A DNA stretch of 64,000 nt. It comes from Methylobacillus flagellatus. Its GTDB lineage: Bacteria; Pseudomonadota; Gammaproteobacteria; Burkholderiales; Methylophilaceae. Location of the stretch: the NCBI RefSeq assembly GCF_005502435.1, contig NZ_SCOU01000001.1, forward strand, positions 248,001 through 312,000, in the 5' to 3' direction. The notes under the pieces were generated by a model that worked only from the letters and a program-made list of their open reading frames with translations, was not told the DNA's origin and ran no database searches. The translations under genes and the position numbers were made by a program. Below, in pieces: positions 1 through 9,210 of the stretch (its first letter is position 1; each line of letters begins with the position of its first letter).

Positions 1-468
1 CGACGCAGTCGCCTGTTATTACTCTCCCTGCTGTTGATCTATGCCTGGACCACGCCTGGCGAATACCTGCCCGGCTGGCCTTTGTGGCTGGCACCCAGTT
101 ATGAAGGCCTGGCGGCGGGTGGCTTGCAGCTATTGCGACTCGCACTGATGCTGGCGGCACTGAGTCTGTTATTGCAAACCACCAGCCGTGAGCAGTTCAT
201 CGCCGGTCTGTTGCAGCTGGCCAGCCCTTTGCGGTTTATTGGCCTGGACCCGCAGCGTTTCGCTGCGCGGCTGTGGCTGACCTTGCATTATCTGGAACAG
301 ATGCCGCCACGCCAGTCGCTGCAGCTCGCATTTGCACAGTTGCAAGCGCCGCCCTCTGAACCGCAGTCCCTGCATACCATCCACCTGCAGCTTGCGCCCT
401 GGCGCAAGACGGACACCGTCCTGCTGTTGCTGGGCGTGATACTGACCGCTCTGGTGTGCGTGCTGTGA
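1..468 (+). CDS. EcfT/CbiQ-like transporter transmembrane protein (5' end cut by the window)
   Basis: The reading frame is open from base 1 to the TGA at 466-468, so only the C-terminal 155 residues are visible. The protein is hydrophobic, with membrane segments near its start and at its very end. Between them is the pattern TTSREQFIAGLLQL followed by an Arg-rich stretch and a Leu-rich helix, which resembles the coupling region of energy-coupling-factor T subunits. Family knowledge: T subunits join a substrate-binding S protein to two ATPases for vitamin or metal uptake. No S or A subunit is visible here, but they could lie upstream. The stop overlaps the truA start (GTGA). The assignment is moderate because the N-terminus is missing. 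Confidence 0.55.
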   Translation, partial: RRSRLLLLSLLLIYAWTTPGEYLPGWPLWLAPSYEGLAAGGLQLLRLALMLAALSLLLQTTSREQFIAGLLQLASPLRFIGLDPQRFAARLWLTLHYLEQMPPRQSLQLAFAQLQAPPSEPQSLHTIHLQLAPWRKTDTVLLLLGVILTALVCVL

Positions 469-1247
469 GGATAGCGCTGGGTGTCGAATACGATGGCAGC
501 CATTTCTGTGGCTGGCAGAGTCAGCCTAATGGATGCGGTGTGCAGGACGCCCTGGAGCGTGCATTACAGGTATTGGCTGGTCACGATGTGCGCGTTACAG
601 CGGCCGGGCGCACCGATACCGGCGTGCATGCCCTGTCGCAGGTGGTGCATTTCGATACCGATACCGAACGGCCCATGACGGCCTGGGTGCGTGGTGTCAA
701 CGCACACATGCCGGTCTGGGTGAGGGTGTTGTGGGCCCAGCATGTGGATGCACGTTTCAATGCACGTTTCGACGCGCATAGTCGTCGCTATCAGTACATT
801 CTGGTCAATCAAGCCGTGGCACCAGCCGTGCTGGCGGGGAAGGTGGGCTGGTTCCACTTGCCGCTGGATATTCAGGCCATGCAGCAGGCCGCTGAACTGC
901 TGCTGGGTGAGCATGACTTCAGCGCCTTCCGGGCTGCCGAGTGTCAGGCCAAGTCGCCGGTCCGTACGCTGACAGAAGCCAGCCTCGCTCGGCAGGGGAA
1001 CAGCATCACCTTCAGTTTTTCCGCCAACGCCTTCCTGCATCATCAGGTACGCAATATGGTGGGCATGCTGGTCTATGTAGGTAAAGGCAAGCTGCAGGCG
1101 AATGCGGTGCAAATGTTGTTGTCTGAGCGTGACCGCCGTCTGTCGCCGCCCACCTTCGCGCCTGATGGCTTGTATCTTGCCGGAGTCGGTTATGATGCGC
1201 ACTGGGGTCTGCCATGCACCACGCGCAGTGTGAATCTCAGTTTATGA
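465..1247 (+). CDS. truA: tRNA pseudouridine(38-40) synthase TruA
   Basis: It isomerises uridines 38-40 in the anticodon arm of tRNAs. The motif [12 protein letters not shown] carries the catalytic aspartate at about residue 51, and the C-terminal half contains the conserved HHQVRNMVG segment. I chose the GTG at 465, giving [11 protein letters not shown], because this is the usual family N-terminus. An upstream in-frame GTG at 456 would add three residues. The chosen start overlaps the stop of the preceding membrane protein. At 260 residues the protein has normal length. It is followed closely by trpF, the usual order in beta- and gammaproteobacteria. Confidence 0.96.
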   Translation: MRIALGVEYDGSHFCGWQSQPNGCGVQDALERALQVLAGHDVRVTAAGRTDTGVHALSQVVHFDTDTERPMTAWVRGVNAHMPVWVRVLWAQHVDARFNARFDAHSRRYQYILVNQAVAPAVLAGKVGWFHLPLDIQAMQQAAELLLGEHDFSAFRAAECQAKSPVRTLTEASLARQGNSITFSFSANAFLHHQVRNMVGMLVYVGKGKLQANAVQMLLSERDRRLSPPTFAPDGLYLAGVGYDAHWGLPCTTRSVNLSL

Positions 1248-1272
1248 ATGGATGCTGTCAGATAGGATCAAG

Positions 1273-1896
1273 TTGAGGACACGTGTCAAAATTTGCGGTA
1301 TCACCCGGGCCGAGGATGCGCTGGCGGCGGTAGCTGCAGGTGCAGATGCGATTGGCCTGGTGTTCTATGCGCCCAGCCCGCGCTGTGTCAGTGTGGAACG
1401 GGCTGCCCAGATCGCGGCTGTCATCCCGGCATTCGTCAGTGTCGTTGGCTTGTTTGTCGATGCCAGCCGTGAGCAGGTCGAACAGGTGCTGCAGGCGGTG
1501 CCGCTGGATTTGTTGCAGTTCCATGGCGAAGAGCCGCCTGACTATTGCCGCCAGTTCGCACGCCCCTATATCAAGGCGGTCGCGGTGCGCGAGGGGACAA
1601 ATTTGCTACAATACGCCGCTGATTATCACGACGCGCGCGGCTTGTTGCTGGATACCTATCATGCCGCCATGCCGGGTGGCACCGGCCAGGTGTTCGACTG
1701 GGGTTTGATCCCGGCGGATCTGGCCAGGCCGGTGATCCTTGCCGGCGGGCTGCAGGCAGATAACGTAGCTCAGGCCATAGCGCAAGTGCGGCCTTACGCA
1801 GTCGATGTCAGTGGTGGCGTAGAACAATCAAAAGGAATCAAGGATGCAGCCAGAATGGCGGCATTCATGCGAGGAGTTGGGAATGCAAGTGTATGA
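1273..1896 (+). CDS. trpF: Phosphoribosylanthranilate isomerase TrpF
   Basis: It catalyses the Amadori rearrangement of phosphoribosylanthranilate in tryptophan synthesis. The N-terminus RVKICGITR holds the general-base cysteine, and LLLDTYH holds the general-acid aspartate. The TTG at 1273 gives [11 protein letters not shown], the usual start, and has AGGA at 1264-1267 five bases upstream. An ATG at 1252 would add seven residues but has no visible ribosome site. The resulting 207 residues match the family. Its 3' end overlaps trpB by 14 bases, indicating translational coupling. Confidence 0.95.
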   Translation: MRTRVKICGITRAEDALAAVAAGADAIGLVFYAPSPRCVSVERAAQIAAVIPAFVSVVGLFVDASREQVEQVLQAVPLDLLQFHGEEPPDYCRQFARPYIKAVAVREGTNLLQYAADYHDARGLLLDTYHAAMPGGTGQVFDWGLIPADLARPVILAGGLQADNVAQAIAQVRPYAVDVSGGVEQSKGIKDAARMAAFMRGVGNASV

Positions 1897-3085
1897 CATG
1901 CCGGATGGACGTGGCCACTTTGGACCTTACGGAGGTACGTTCGTCGCCGAGACCCTGATCGAAGCACTGGACGAGCTGCGCGCCATGTATGAGCGCTACC
2001 GCCATGATCCGGAGTTCCTGGCGGAGTTTGCTTATGATCTCAAGCACTTTGTCGGTCGGCCCAGCCCGATCTATCACGCCAAGCGCTTGAGCGACCAGGT
2101 GGGCGGGGCGCAGATCTATTTCAAGCGTGAAGACCTCAACCATACCGGCGCACACAAGGTGAACAACACGGTAGGGCAGGCATTGCTGGCCAAGCGTATG
2201 GGCAAGCCACGCGTGATCGCCGAGACCGGTGCCGGTCAGCATGGCGTGGCTACCGCCACCATCGCCGCCCGTCTGGGTCTGCAGTGTGTGGTCTATATGG
2301 GTTCCGAGGACGTGAAGCGTCAGGCGCCCAATGTGTACCGCATGAAGCTGCTGGGCGCCACTGTGGTGCCGGTCGAGAGCGGCTCCAAGACCCTCAAGGA
2401 TGCGCTCAACGAAGCCATGCGTGACTGGGTCACCAATATCTCGGATACCTTTTACATCATCGGCACGGTGGCCGGCCCGCATCCTTACCCTATGATGGTG
2501 CGTGATTTTCAGGCCGTGATCGGCGTGGAAGCCAAGGTGCAGATGCAGGAGATGCTGGGGCGCCAGCCCGATGCGGTGGTCGCCTGTGTAGGTGGCGGCT
2601 CCAATGCCATGGGCATCTTCTATCCCTACATCGATGTGGACGGTGTGCGTCTGCTCGGCGTCGAAGCGGCGGGCCACGGTATCGACACCGGCATGCATGC
2701 CGCTCCGCTCACCGCCAACAGCCCGGTCGGCGTGCTGCATGGCAATCGTACCTATCTGATGCAGGATGCTGATGGCCAGATCATCGAGACCCATTCCATC
2801 TCGGCTGGTCTTGATTATCCTGGCGTGGGCCCGGAGCATGCTTGGCTGAAAGACATCAAGCGCGCTGAGTATGTGGCAGTGACTGATGATGAAGCCATGG
2901 CCGCTTTCCATAATCTGTGTCGCACCGAGGGCATCATCCCGGCCCTGGAATCCAGCCATGCCATCGCCTACGCTAGCAAGCTGGCCGCGACCATGAGCAA
3001 GGACCAAGTCATCCTGGTGAACCTGTCCGGGCGCGGCGACAAGGACATCAATACGGTGGCACGTCTGTCCGGCATCACGCTATAA
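1883..3085 (+). CDS. trpB: Tryptophan synthase beta chain TrpB
   Basis: It condenses indole with serine to form tryptophan, using PLP. The PLP lysine lies in HKVNNTVGQ (about residue 92), the phosphate-binding loop is GGGSNAMG, and [10 protein letters not shown] is conserved. The start at 1883 ([18 protein letters not shown]) is supported by the ribosome site GAGGAG at 1871-1876 and by family length (400 residues). An earlier ATG at 1844 would lie inside trpF without a ribosome site. It forms the alpha-beta complex with TrpA, encoded 27 bases downstream. Confidence 0.97.
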   Translation: MQVYDMPDGRGHFGPYGGTFVAETLIEALDELRAMYERYRHDPEFLAEFAYDLKHFVGRPSPIYHAKRLSDQVGGAQIYFKREDLNHTGAHKVNNTVGQALLAKRMGKPRVIAETGAGQHGVATATIAARLGLQCVVYMGSEDVKRQAPNVYRMKLLGATVVPVESGSKTLKDALNEAMRDWVTNISDTFYIIGTVAGPHPYPMMVRDFQAVIGVEAKVQMQEMLGRQPDAVVACVGGGSNAMGIFYPYIDVDGVRLLGVEAAGHGIDTGMHAAPLTANSPVGVLHGNRTYLMQDADGQIIETHSISAGLDYPGVGPEHAWLKDIKRAEYVAVTDDEAMAAFHNLCRTEGIIPALESSHAIAYASKLAATMSKDQVILVNLSGRGDKDINTVARLSGITL

Positions 3086-3112
3086 ACCACTATAAGAAAA
3101 CATCGTAACGTT

Positions 3113-3916
3113 ATGTCTCGTATAAAATCTGTATTCGCTGAACTCAAGGCGCAAGGCAAAAAAGCCTTGATCCCCTACATCACCGCAGGTGACCCGCACC
3201 CACGCTTCACGGTAGAGCTCATGCACACCATGGTCAAGCACGGTGCCGACATGATAGAGCTGGGCGTGCCGTTCTCTGACCCCATGGCGGATGGCCCGGT
3301 GATCCAGCGCGCCAGCGAGCGTGCTTTGGCGCACCGCGTCGGTTTGCGTCATGTGCTGGAGATGGTGGCTGAGTTCCGTAAAGAGGATGACCACACACCC
3401 GTGATCTTGATGGGCTATGCCAATCCGGTGGAAGCCATGGGGGTGGAGCGTTTTGCTGAGCAGGCGCGTTTGTCCGGTGTGGATGGCGTACTCACGGTAG
3501 ATTATCCACCTGAGGAATGTGCCGAGTTCGTGGGGTTGCTGCAGAGCAAGCAGATCGATCCCATCTTCCTGCTGTCGCCTACCTCCGAGCCCGCTCGCGT
3601 GGATCTCATCGTGAATCAGGCCAGTGGCTTTGTTTATTATGTCTCGCTCAAGGGCGTGACCGGTGCCAAGAACCTGGACATGAGCGAGGTAGCCGAGCGC
3701 GTTGCGTCCATCCGTACCAAGACCGACCTGCCGATAGGCGTGGGGTTCGGTGTGCGCGATGCCGCCACCGCCACCGCTGTCGCAGCAGTGGCTGACGCTG
3801 TGGTGGTAGGTAGCCGTACCGTACAAATGATAGAGCAGTCCGATGAAGCTGCACTGAGCCAGAATCTGGCCGGGCTGATCGCGGAACTGCGCCAGGCGAT
3901 AGACGCCGTACACTGA
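3113..3916 (+). CDS. trpA: Tryptophan synthase alpha chain TrpA
   Basis: It is a TIM-barrel lyase that splits indole-3-glycerol phosphate into indole and glyceraldehyde phosphate. Catalytic Glu49 and Asp60 are in [16 protein letters not shown], at the same positions as in the enterobacterial enzyme. The C-terminal phosphate-binding stretch is GVGFGVRD. Length is 267 residues. It lies between trpB and accD on the same strand, so the tryptophan and fatty-acid genes probably share a transcript. Confidence 0.97.
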   Translation: MSRIKSVFAELKAQGKKALIPYITAGDPHPRFTVELMHTMVKHGADMIELGVPFSDPMADGPVIQRASERALAHRVGLRHVLEMVAEFRKEDDHTPVILMGYANPVEAMGVERFAEQARLSGVDGVLTVDYPPEECAEFVGLLQSKQIDPIFLLSPTSEPARVDLIVNQASGFVYYVSLKGVTGAKNLDMSEVAERVASIRTKTDLPIGVGFGVRDAATATAVAAVADAVVVGSRTVQMIEQSDEAALSQNLAGLIAELRQAIDAVH

Positions 3917-3932
3917 TCGAAAAGGACTTTCC

Positions 3933-4802
3933 ATGAGCTGGTTACAGAAACTGCTACCGCCAAAAATCAACCGCCCGGCGGGCATCAACCGCAATAAGGT
4001 GGTGCCAGAGGGGCTATGGAGCAAGTGCCCGGCCTGCGATGCCGTGCTGTACCGTACCGATCTGGAAAAGAATGCCGAAGTCTGCCCCAAGTGCAGCCAT
4101 CACCATCGCATCTCGGCGCGCGAGCGCCTGGATCTGCTGCTGGACGCGGAAGGTCGTAGCGAGATCGGCGCTGAAGTGCAACCGCTGGACCCGCTCAAGT
4201 TCAAGGACAGCAAGCGCTATATCGACCGCCTGAAAGCCAGTCAGGCCGAAGTCGGCGAAACGGATTCACTGATCGTCATGCAGGGCAGTATCAAGGGTAT
4301 CCCGGCCGTGGCGGCCGCTTTTGAATTCAAGTTCATGGGAGGCTCCATGGGCTCGGTGATGGGCGAGCGTTTCGCCCGCGCCGTGCAAGCCTGCATCGAG
4401 CAGCGCATGCCCTTCATTTGCATCTCTGCCAGCGGTGGCGCACGCATGCAGGAAGGCTTGTTCTCGCTGATGCAGATGGCCAAGACCAGTGCTGCACTCA
4501 CCCAACTGAGTCAGGCTGGCCTGCCGTATATCTCCGTGTTGACCGACCCGACCATGGGCGGTGTGTCTGCCAGTTTCGCCATGCTGGGCGATGTGATCGT
4601 CGCCGAGCCTAACGCCCTGATCGGTTTTGCCGGCCCGCGCGTGATCGAGCAGACCGTGCGTGAGACCTTGCCGGAAGGCTTCCAGCGTGCCGAATTCCTG
4701 CTGGAGCATGGAGCGATCGACATGATCATCGATCGCCGCGAGATGCGTGATCGTCTGGCTAACATGCTCAGCGTCATGATGCGTCTGCCTTCCGCAGCCT
4801 GA
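3933..4802 (+). CDS. accD: Acetyl-CoA carboxylase carboxyltransferase beta subunit AccD
   Basis: It is the beta half of the carboxyltransferase that transfers CO2 from biotin to acetyl-CoA, the first committed step of fatty acid synthesis. A four-cysteine zinc ribbon is visible at residues 32, 35, 51 and 54 (CPAC and CPKC). The crotonase-like core contains [11 protein letters not shown] and [21 protein letters not shown] lies just upstream of the ATG. The trpA-accD-folC order is widely conserved. Its partner AccA is not in the window. Confidence 0.97.
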   Translation: MSWLQKLLPPKINRPAGINRNKVVPEGLWSKCPACDAVLYRTDLEKNAEVCPKCSHHHRISARERLDLLLDAEGRSEIGAEVQPLDPLKFKDSKRYIDRLKASQAEVGETDSLIVMQGSIKGIPAVAAAFEFKFMGGSMGSVMGERFARAVQACIEQRMPFICISASGGARMQEGLFSLMQMAKTSAALTQLSQAGLPYISVLTDPTMGGVSASFAMLGDVIVAEPNALIGFAGPRVIEQTVRETLPEGFQRAEFLLEHGAIDMIIDRREMRDRLANMLSVMMRLPSAA

Positions 4803-4818
4803 CCGACTTGTTGTTTCC

Positions 4819-6111
4819 GTGACATCGCCCCTTGTGCTGCCGGACTCACTGGCGGCTTGGCTAGTTTATATTGAGTCTCAGCACCCCAAATCCATCGCCA
4901 TGGGGCTGGAGCGCGTGCAGCAAGTGCGCAGCCGCCTCCAGCTCGACTTCAGTTTTCCCCTCATCACCGTAGGTGGCACCAATGGCAAAGGCTCCACCTG
5001 TGCCATGCTGGAGCGCATCTATTGCGAAGCCGGCTACCGTATAGGCTGTTACAGCTCGCCTCATTTTCTGCGCTACAACGAACGCGTACGCGTGAACGGC
5101 ATGGAGGCGGACGATGCCGCCCTGTGTGCCGCATTCACCGCAGTGGAACAAGCGCGTGGCAGCACGCCATTGACTTATTTCGAGTTCGGCACACTGGCGG
5201 CCGCTTGGCATTTTGTGCAGTCCGGCCTGGACGTGCTGGTGATGGAAGTGGGGCTGGGCGGACGCCTGGATGCCGTGAATCTGTTCGACCCGGACTGTGC
5301 GGTGGTGACCGGCATCGATCTCGATCACATGGATTACCTCGGGGATAGCCGCGAAAGCATAGGCTTTGAGAAAGCGGGCATCTTCCGCACCGGTATCCCG
5401 GCCATCTGCGGTGACCGTCAGCCACCGGCCAGTCTGATCGCCCATGCACAAGGTTTGGGGGCTGACCTGCAGTGCCTGGGGCTTGATTTTGAGCACCAGC
5501 AGCACCATCTGCATTGGGCTTGGATGCAAGGCGATAAGGTGCTGGACGGTTTGTTGCAACCCGCACTGACCGGCGATTTTCAGCATGACAACGCGGCCTG
5601 TGTAGTGGCCGTCACCCAGGCCTTGCAAGCACGCTTGCCCTTGAGCGTTGCGGACATCAACGCGGGCCTGCAGCAGGTGCAGTTGGCCGGACGTTACCAG
5701 CAGGTTGGGCAGCGGCCCTTGCGTATCCTGGATGTGGCGCATAACCCGCAGGCGGCGCGTGCGCTGGCCGTGAATCTGCAGCGCCAAGTGGTGAACGGGC
5801 GCACGCTGGCGGTGTTTGCCATGCTGCAGGACAAGGATATCGGCGCTGTGGTGGATGCGGTGTCTGCGCATATCGATGTGTGGTACATCGCCGGCATCGA
5901 CTTGCCGCGCGGCGCCAGTGCGGTGTTTCTGGCGGATACCATTGCCAGGCACCAGCCCGATGCTGTGTTGCAAGTGAGTGCCAATGTGACGCAAGCCTAC
6001 GCGTTGGCCTGTCAGCAAGCGGCTGAAAATGATAGAATTATTGTGTTTGGTTCCTTCTTCACCGTGGCCGACGTGATGCGCGTTTTAGTCCACGATCAGA
6101 CAACAGGGTAG
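4819..6111 (+). CDS. folC: Bifunctional dihydrofolate/folylpolyglutamate synthase FolC
   Basis: It adds glutamate to dihydropteroate and to folates, using ATP. The P-loop GGTNGKGST is at residues 52-60. The Mur-ligase-like centre contains EVGLGGRLDAVN and ITGIDLDHMDYLG-type signatures, and the C-terminal domain has DVAHNPQAA. Translation starts at a GTG 16 bases after the accD stop. Length (430 residues) is normal. It is part of the accD-folC-dedD-cvpA-purF run. Confidence 0.96.
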   Translation: MTSPLVLPDSLAAWLVYIESQHPKSIAMGLERVQQVRSRLQLDFSFPLITVGGTNGKGSTCAMLERIYCEAGYRIGCYSSPHFLRYNERVRVNGMEADDAALCAAFTAVEQARGSTPLTYFEFGTLAAAWHFVQSGLDVLVMEVGLGGRLDAVNLFDPDCAVVTGIDLDHMDYLGDSRESIGFEKAGIFRTGIPAICGDRQPPASLIAHAQGLGADLQCLGLDFEHQQHHLHWAWMQGDKVLDGLLQPALTGDFQHDNAACVVAVTQALQARLPLSVADINAGLQQVQLAGRYQQVGQRPLRILDVAHNPQAARALAVNLQRQVVNGRTLAVFAMLQDKDIGAVVDAVSAHIDVWYIAGIDLPRGASAVFLADTIARHQPDAVLQVSANVTQAYALACQQAAENDRIIVFGSFFTVADVMRVLVHDQTTG

Positions 6112-6114
6112 CGA

Positions 6115-6801
6115 ATGGCATCCAAGCAGTTGAACGAGCAGGAAATTCAGTTTCAAAAACGCGCCCGGCGCCGCCTGGTCGGCGCAGTCGCACTGGTGCT
6201 GGTCATGGTCACGGTGTTACCGATGATCCTCGACGACCACGCCGAGCCGCTTCCCCAGCAGGATATCGACATCAGCATCCCCAGTCAGGAAGGTGTGGAG
6301 CATCGCCTGCCGGTAGAGGAGGAAGCCGTCGAGCTACCGCTTGCCGATAACGCAGAGTCTGAGCCCTTGCCAGCCGATGAGGTGCCTGAAGTTGCCCCAG
6401 CGCCAGCCGCGCCGCAAGCACCTGCAAAATCCGAGACCAGGTCGCAAGAATCCAGGCTGGAACCTAAGCCTGCAGCATCCAAGCCTGTAGAAACCAAGCC
6501 TGTAGAAACCAAGCCTGTAGAAACCAAGCCTGTAGAAACCAAGACCAAACCGGCTGCCGTCAGCACCACGTCATCGTTTGCCGTGCAGATCGGCGTGTTT
6601 TCCGAGGCAGATAACGTCAAGCAATTGCAGGCCAGGCTGTCATTGCTGGGGGTTGAGTCCTATACGGAGACCGTGGAAACCAGCGCAGGCCAGAAGATCC
6701 GCCTGCGCGCTGGCCCTTACGCAGACCGGGCCGCGGCTGACAAAGTGTTGGTCAGGCTGAAGTCTGCGGATATTCCGGGCATGGTCGTCAGTAACAAATG
6801 A
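6115..6801 (+). CDS. dedD: SPOR-domain protein, DedD-like
   Basis: The protein has a short cytoplasmic N-terminus, one membrane segment at about residues 20-38, a long periplasmic Pro/Glu/Lys-rich linker, and a C-terminal SPOR domain at about residues 150-226. SPOR domains bind denuded peptidoglycan at the division septum. The linker contains four perfect tandem copies of KPVET encoded by a 15-bp repeat. The gene sits three bases after folC and just before cvpA, the standard position of dedD. The role in division is inferred from the family. Confidence 0.88.
   Translation: MASKQLNEQEIQFQKRARRRLVGAVALVLVMVTVLPMILDDHAEPLPQQDIDISIPSQEGVEHRLPVEEEAVELPLADNAESEPLPADEVPEVAPAPAAPQAPAKSETRSQESRLEPKPAASKPVETKPVETKPVETKPVETKTKPAAVSTTSSFAVQIGVFSEADNVKQLQARLSLLGVESYTETVETSAGQKIRLRAGPYADRAAADKVLVRLKSADIPGMVVSNK
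6481..6540 (+). repeat. 15-bp tandem repeat (four perfect copies) inside dedD
   Basis: The unit AAGCCTGTAGAAACC occurs four times head to tail without a mismatch, encoding KPVET each time. A degenerate fifth copy (AAGCCTGCAGCATCC) lies immediately upstream at 6466-6480. Perfect identity at synonymous positions suggests recent expansion by slippage. It only lengthens the periplasmic linker and keeps frame. Confidence 0.95.
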
Positions 6802-6821
6802 TGCATGGATGCTTTTGACTC

Positions 6822-7313
6822 ATGAACGCTTTTGATTACAGCATCATCGCGATTGTCGTCATCTCGGTCATTCTGAGCATGATGCGTGGCTTTGTGCGCG
6901 AGACCTTGGCCTTGCTGAGCTGGGTCATCGCGTTCATGGTCGCCAAGACCTACAGCCTGCAGTTCATGCCCATGCTGCCGGATGCGTTGACCGGCGAGTC
7001 CATGCGCATGCTGGTCGCATTCGTGTTGCTGTTCATTGCCACCTTGCTGGTGGTCAGCCTACTGGCGGCGCTCATTTCCAATTTTTTCAGCAAAGTCGGC
7101 CTGAGTTCGGTCGACCGTTTACTCGGTGGCCTGTTCGGGCTGGCGCGCGGTACGCTGGTGGTCGTGCTACTGGGCTTGCTGGCCGGGCTGACCGCTTTGC
7201 CACAGCAGTCCTGGTGGCGCGATGCGGTGCTCAGTGCGCCACTGGAAGCCATGGTGCAGCATGTGTTGCCCTGGCTGCCGGAACAGATCGCGCAGCGTAT
7301 CAGTTACGAGTAA
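6822..7313 (+). CDS. cvpA: CvpA family membrane protein
   Basis: This 163-residue inner-membrane protein has four predicted hydrophobic segments and the family feature MRGFVRETLALLSW near the N-terminus. GLARGTLVVVL is near the fourth helix. CvpA is needed for colicin V production in E. coli, and its biochemical role is still unclear. It lies between dedD and purF as in most proteobacteria, probably on the same transcript. Confidence 0.93.
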   Translation: MNAFDYSIIAIVVISVILSMMRGFVRETLALLSWVIAFMVAKTYSLQFMPMLPDALTGESMRMLVAFVLLFIATLLVVSLLAALISNFFSKVGLSSVDRLLGGLFGLARGTLVVVLLGLLAGLTALPQQSWWRDAVLSAPLEAMVQHVLPWLPEQIAQRISYE

Positions 7314-7385
7314 GATGCTGGTCATGACGCAGGGCATGACGCGCAATATGAAATACATGAATTCTAGTTTCAGGGTCATCACGCT

Positions 7386-8927
7386 ATGTGCGGAATTATT
7401 GGTGTAGTTGGTAAGAATCCGGTGAATCAGTTGCTCTATGACGGGCTGCTGGTTCTGCAGCATCGCGGTCAGGATGCGGCAGGTATCGCCACCTGTGACG
7501 GCAACACGTTCTACATGCACAAGAATAACGGTCTGGTGCAGGATGTGTTCCAGACCCGTCACATGCGCAGCCTGCTCGGCAATGCCGGCATCGCGCATGT
7601 GCGTTATCCAACCGCAGGTTCTTCTTCTGCTGCCGAAGCCCAGCCTTTCTACGTCAATTCCCCGTTTGGCATCGTGTTGGGCCACAACGGCAACCTCACC
7701 AACTCCGCTCAGCTCAAGCAGGAGATGTTCCGTCAGGACCTGCGCCATATCAACACCAGTTCCGATTCTGAAGTGCTGCTGAATGTACTGGCCCACGAGA
7801 TCGAGCATAGCGCCCACAACGCGGTACTCAACGCCGACATGGTGTTCGAAGCGGTGGCTGGCGTGCACAAGCGCGTGCGTGGCGCGTATGCCGTGGTGGC
7901 TATGGTGGCCAATTTCGGTCTGCTGGCGTTCCGTGACCCGAACGGGATACGTCCTCTGGTCATCGGCAAGAACGAGAGCGAGCAGGGCGTGGAGTACATC
8001 GTCGCCTCCGAGAGCGTGGCGCTGGATGTGCTGGGTTTCAAGCTGATCCGTGATGTGGAGCCGGGCGAAGCCATCTTCATCGACATGGATGGCAACTTCT
8101 CGTCGCGTCAATGTGCCCAGGCACCCAAGCTCAATCCCTGCATCTTCGAATATGTCTACCTGGCGCGCCCTGACTCTGTGATCGACAATGTGTCGGTCTA
8201 CCAGACCCGTCTGCACATGGGCGAAAGCCTGGCCGAAAAGATCAAGCGCGAATGGAAAGATCTGCATATCGACGTGGTGATCCCCATACCGGATACCAGT
8301 CGGCCCAGTGCCTTGCAACTGGCCAATGCCTTGAACCTGACCTACCGGGAAGGGTTCATCAAGAATCGTTACATAGGCCGTACCTTCATCATGCCTGGCC
8401 AGGCCCTGCGTAAAAAATCCGTGCGCCAGAAGCTGAACCCGATCGGCATGGAGTTCAAAGGCAAGAACGTGCTGCTGGTCGATGATTCCATCGTGCGCGG
8501 CACCACGTCACAGCAGATCGTGCAGATGGCGCGTGACGCCGGTGCCAACAAGGTGTTCTTCGCTTCGGCTGCGCCGCCGGTGCGTTTCCCTAACGTGTAC
8601 GGTATCGACATGCCATCGCGCCACGAACTGCTGGCCACGAATCGCACCGACGAAGAGATCTGTGCCGAGATCGGTGCAGACGCGCTGATCTATCAGGACC
8701 TGGAAGCGCTGGTAGAGGGTGTCAAGCTCAGTAACCCGCATATCCAGGCGTTCGATTGCTCCTGTTTTGATGGCAAATACGTCACGGGTGATATCGATGA
8801 AGCTTACCTGAGCAGCATAGAGACCGTGCGTAGTGACGGTTCTGCGCAAAAGCGCCCACCTAACTCCATCACCCAGCTGGATCTCAATCTGGTGGCCTCC
8901 AGAGAAGAAGAAGCGGCCGCAGCCTGA
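7386..8927 (+). CDS. purF: Amidophosphoribosyltransferase PurF
   Basis: It catalyses the first step of purine synthesis, moving glutamine amide nitrogen to PRPP. The start MCGIIGVVG exposes the catalytic N-terminal cysteine after Met removal. The glutamine-binding segment [11 protein letters not shown] is present. The phosphoribosyltransferase loop [14 protein letters not shown] is at about residues 361-375. Length is 513 residues. A 72-base gap separates it from cvpA. The downstream gap holds the metZ riboswitch, whose terminator may also end the purF transcript. Confidence 0.97.
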   Translation: MCGIIGVVGKNPVNQLLYDGLLVLQHRGQDAAGIATCDGNTFYMHKNNGLVQDVFQTRHMRSLLGNAGIAHVRYPTAGSSSAAEAQPFYVNSPFGIVLGHNGNLTNSAQLKQEMFRQDLRHINTSSDSEVLLNVLAHEIEHSAHNAVLNADMVFEAVAGVHKRVRGAYAVVAMVANFGLLAFRDPNGIRPLVIGKNESEQGVEYIVASESVALDVLGFKLIRDVEPGEAIFIDMDGNFSSRQCAQAPKLNPCIFEYVYLARPDSVIDNVSVYQTRLHMGESLAEKIKREWKDLHIDVVIPIPDTSRPSALQLANALNLTYREGFIKNRYIGRTFIMPGQALRKKSVRQKLNPIGMEFKGKNVLLVDDSIVRGTTSQQIVQMARDAGANKVFFASAAPPVRFPNVYGIDMPSRHELLATNRTDEEICAEIGADALIYQDLEALVEGVKLSNPHIQAFDCSCFDGKYVTGDIDEAYLSSIETVRSDGSAQKRPPNSITQLDLNLVASREEEAAAA

Positions 8928-8966
8928 TACAGGCTTTAAGCTCAACTGACTGGTGGCAGCTTGACC

Positions 8967-8996
8967 TTGACCGCGACGGCTGGCTGCAGCTACCAT
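8967..8996 (+). promoter_or_regulatory. metZ: Candidate promoter for metZ
   Basis: TTGACC (8967-8972) is followed after 18 bases by TACCAT (8991-8996). This would place the transcript start at about 9001-9004, at the beginning of the riboswitch. The -10 box matches only four of six consensus positions, so support is modest. Confidence 0.35.
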
Positions 8997-9000
8997 GTGG

Positions 9001-9080
9001 TTGCGCTGATTTGAGATGGTCCTGGTTTACAGTGATGAATACTCAGCTTGCGGGCGCATGATAAATACAGCTAAAGCGAG
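9001..9080 (+). ncRNA. SAM-II riboswitch aptamer upstream of metZ
   Basis: TGCGC (9002-9006) pairs with GCGCA (9054-9058) as P1, and this is followed by the characteristic single strand ATGATAAATACAGCTAAA (9058-9075). That segment closely matches the SAM-II consensus tail (GTGATAAATGTAGCTAAA). CTGATTT follows the first P1 strand, as in known members. The P1 loop is longer than in the minimal aptamer, so it probably holds an extra hairpin. SAM-II switches sense S-adenosylmethionine and commonly precede metA, metX or metZ. The downstream gene is metZ, which fits. No covariance search was run. Confidence 0.85.
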
Positions 9081-9095
9081 TTGATGCAATGACAC

Positions 9096-9129
9096 AACCC
9101 GTTTTGGCTCAGGCAGAACGGGTTTTTTT
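9096..9129 (+). terminator. Intrinsic terminator, expression platform of the metZ riboswitch
   Basis: AACCCGTT (9096-9103) pairs with AACGGGTT (9117-9124) across a 13-base loop, and seven T residues run through 9123-9129. It lies about 16 bases after the aptamer and 82 bases before the metZ start. This arrangement indicates control by premature termination when SAM is abundant. It could also terminate purF transcripts. Confidence 0.88.
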
Positions 9130-9210
9130 ACGTCCACCGGTTTGTGCGCCTGTTAGTACGGCAATGACTGGACAGCTGGGCATTGCCCATGAAACACAGA
9201 AAGGCAACAC

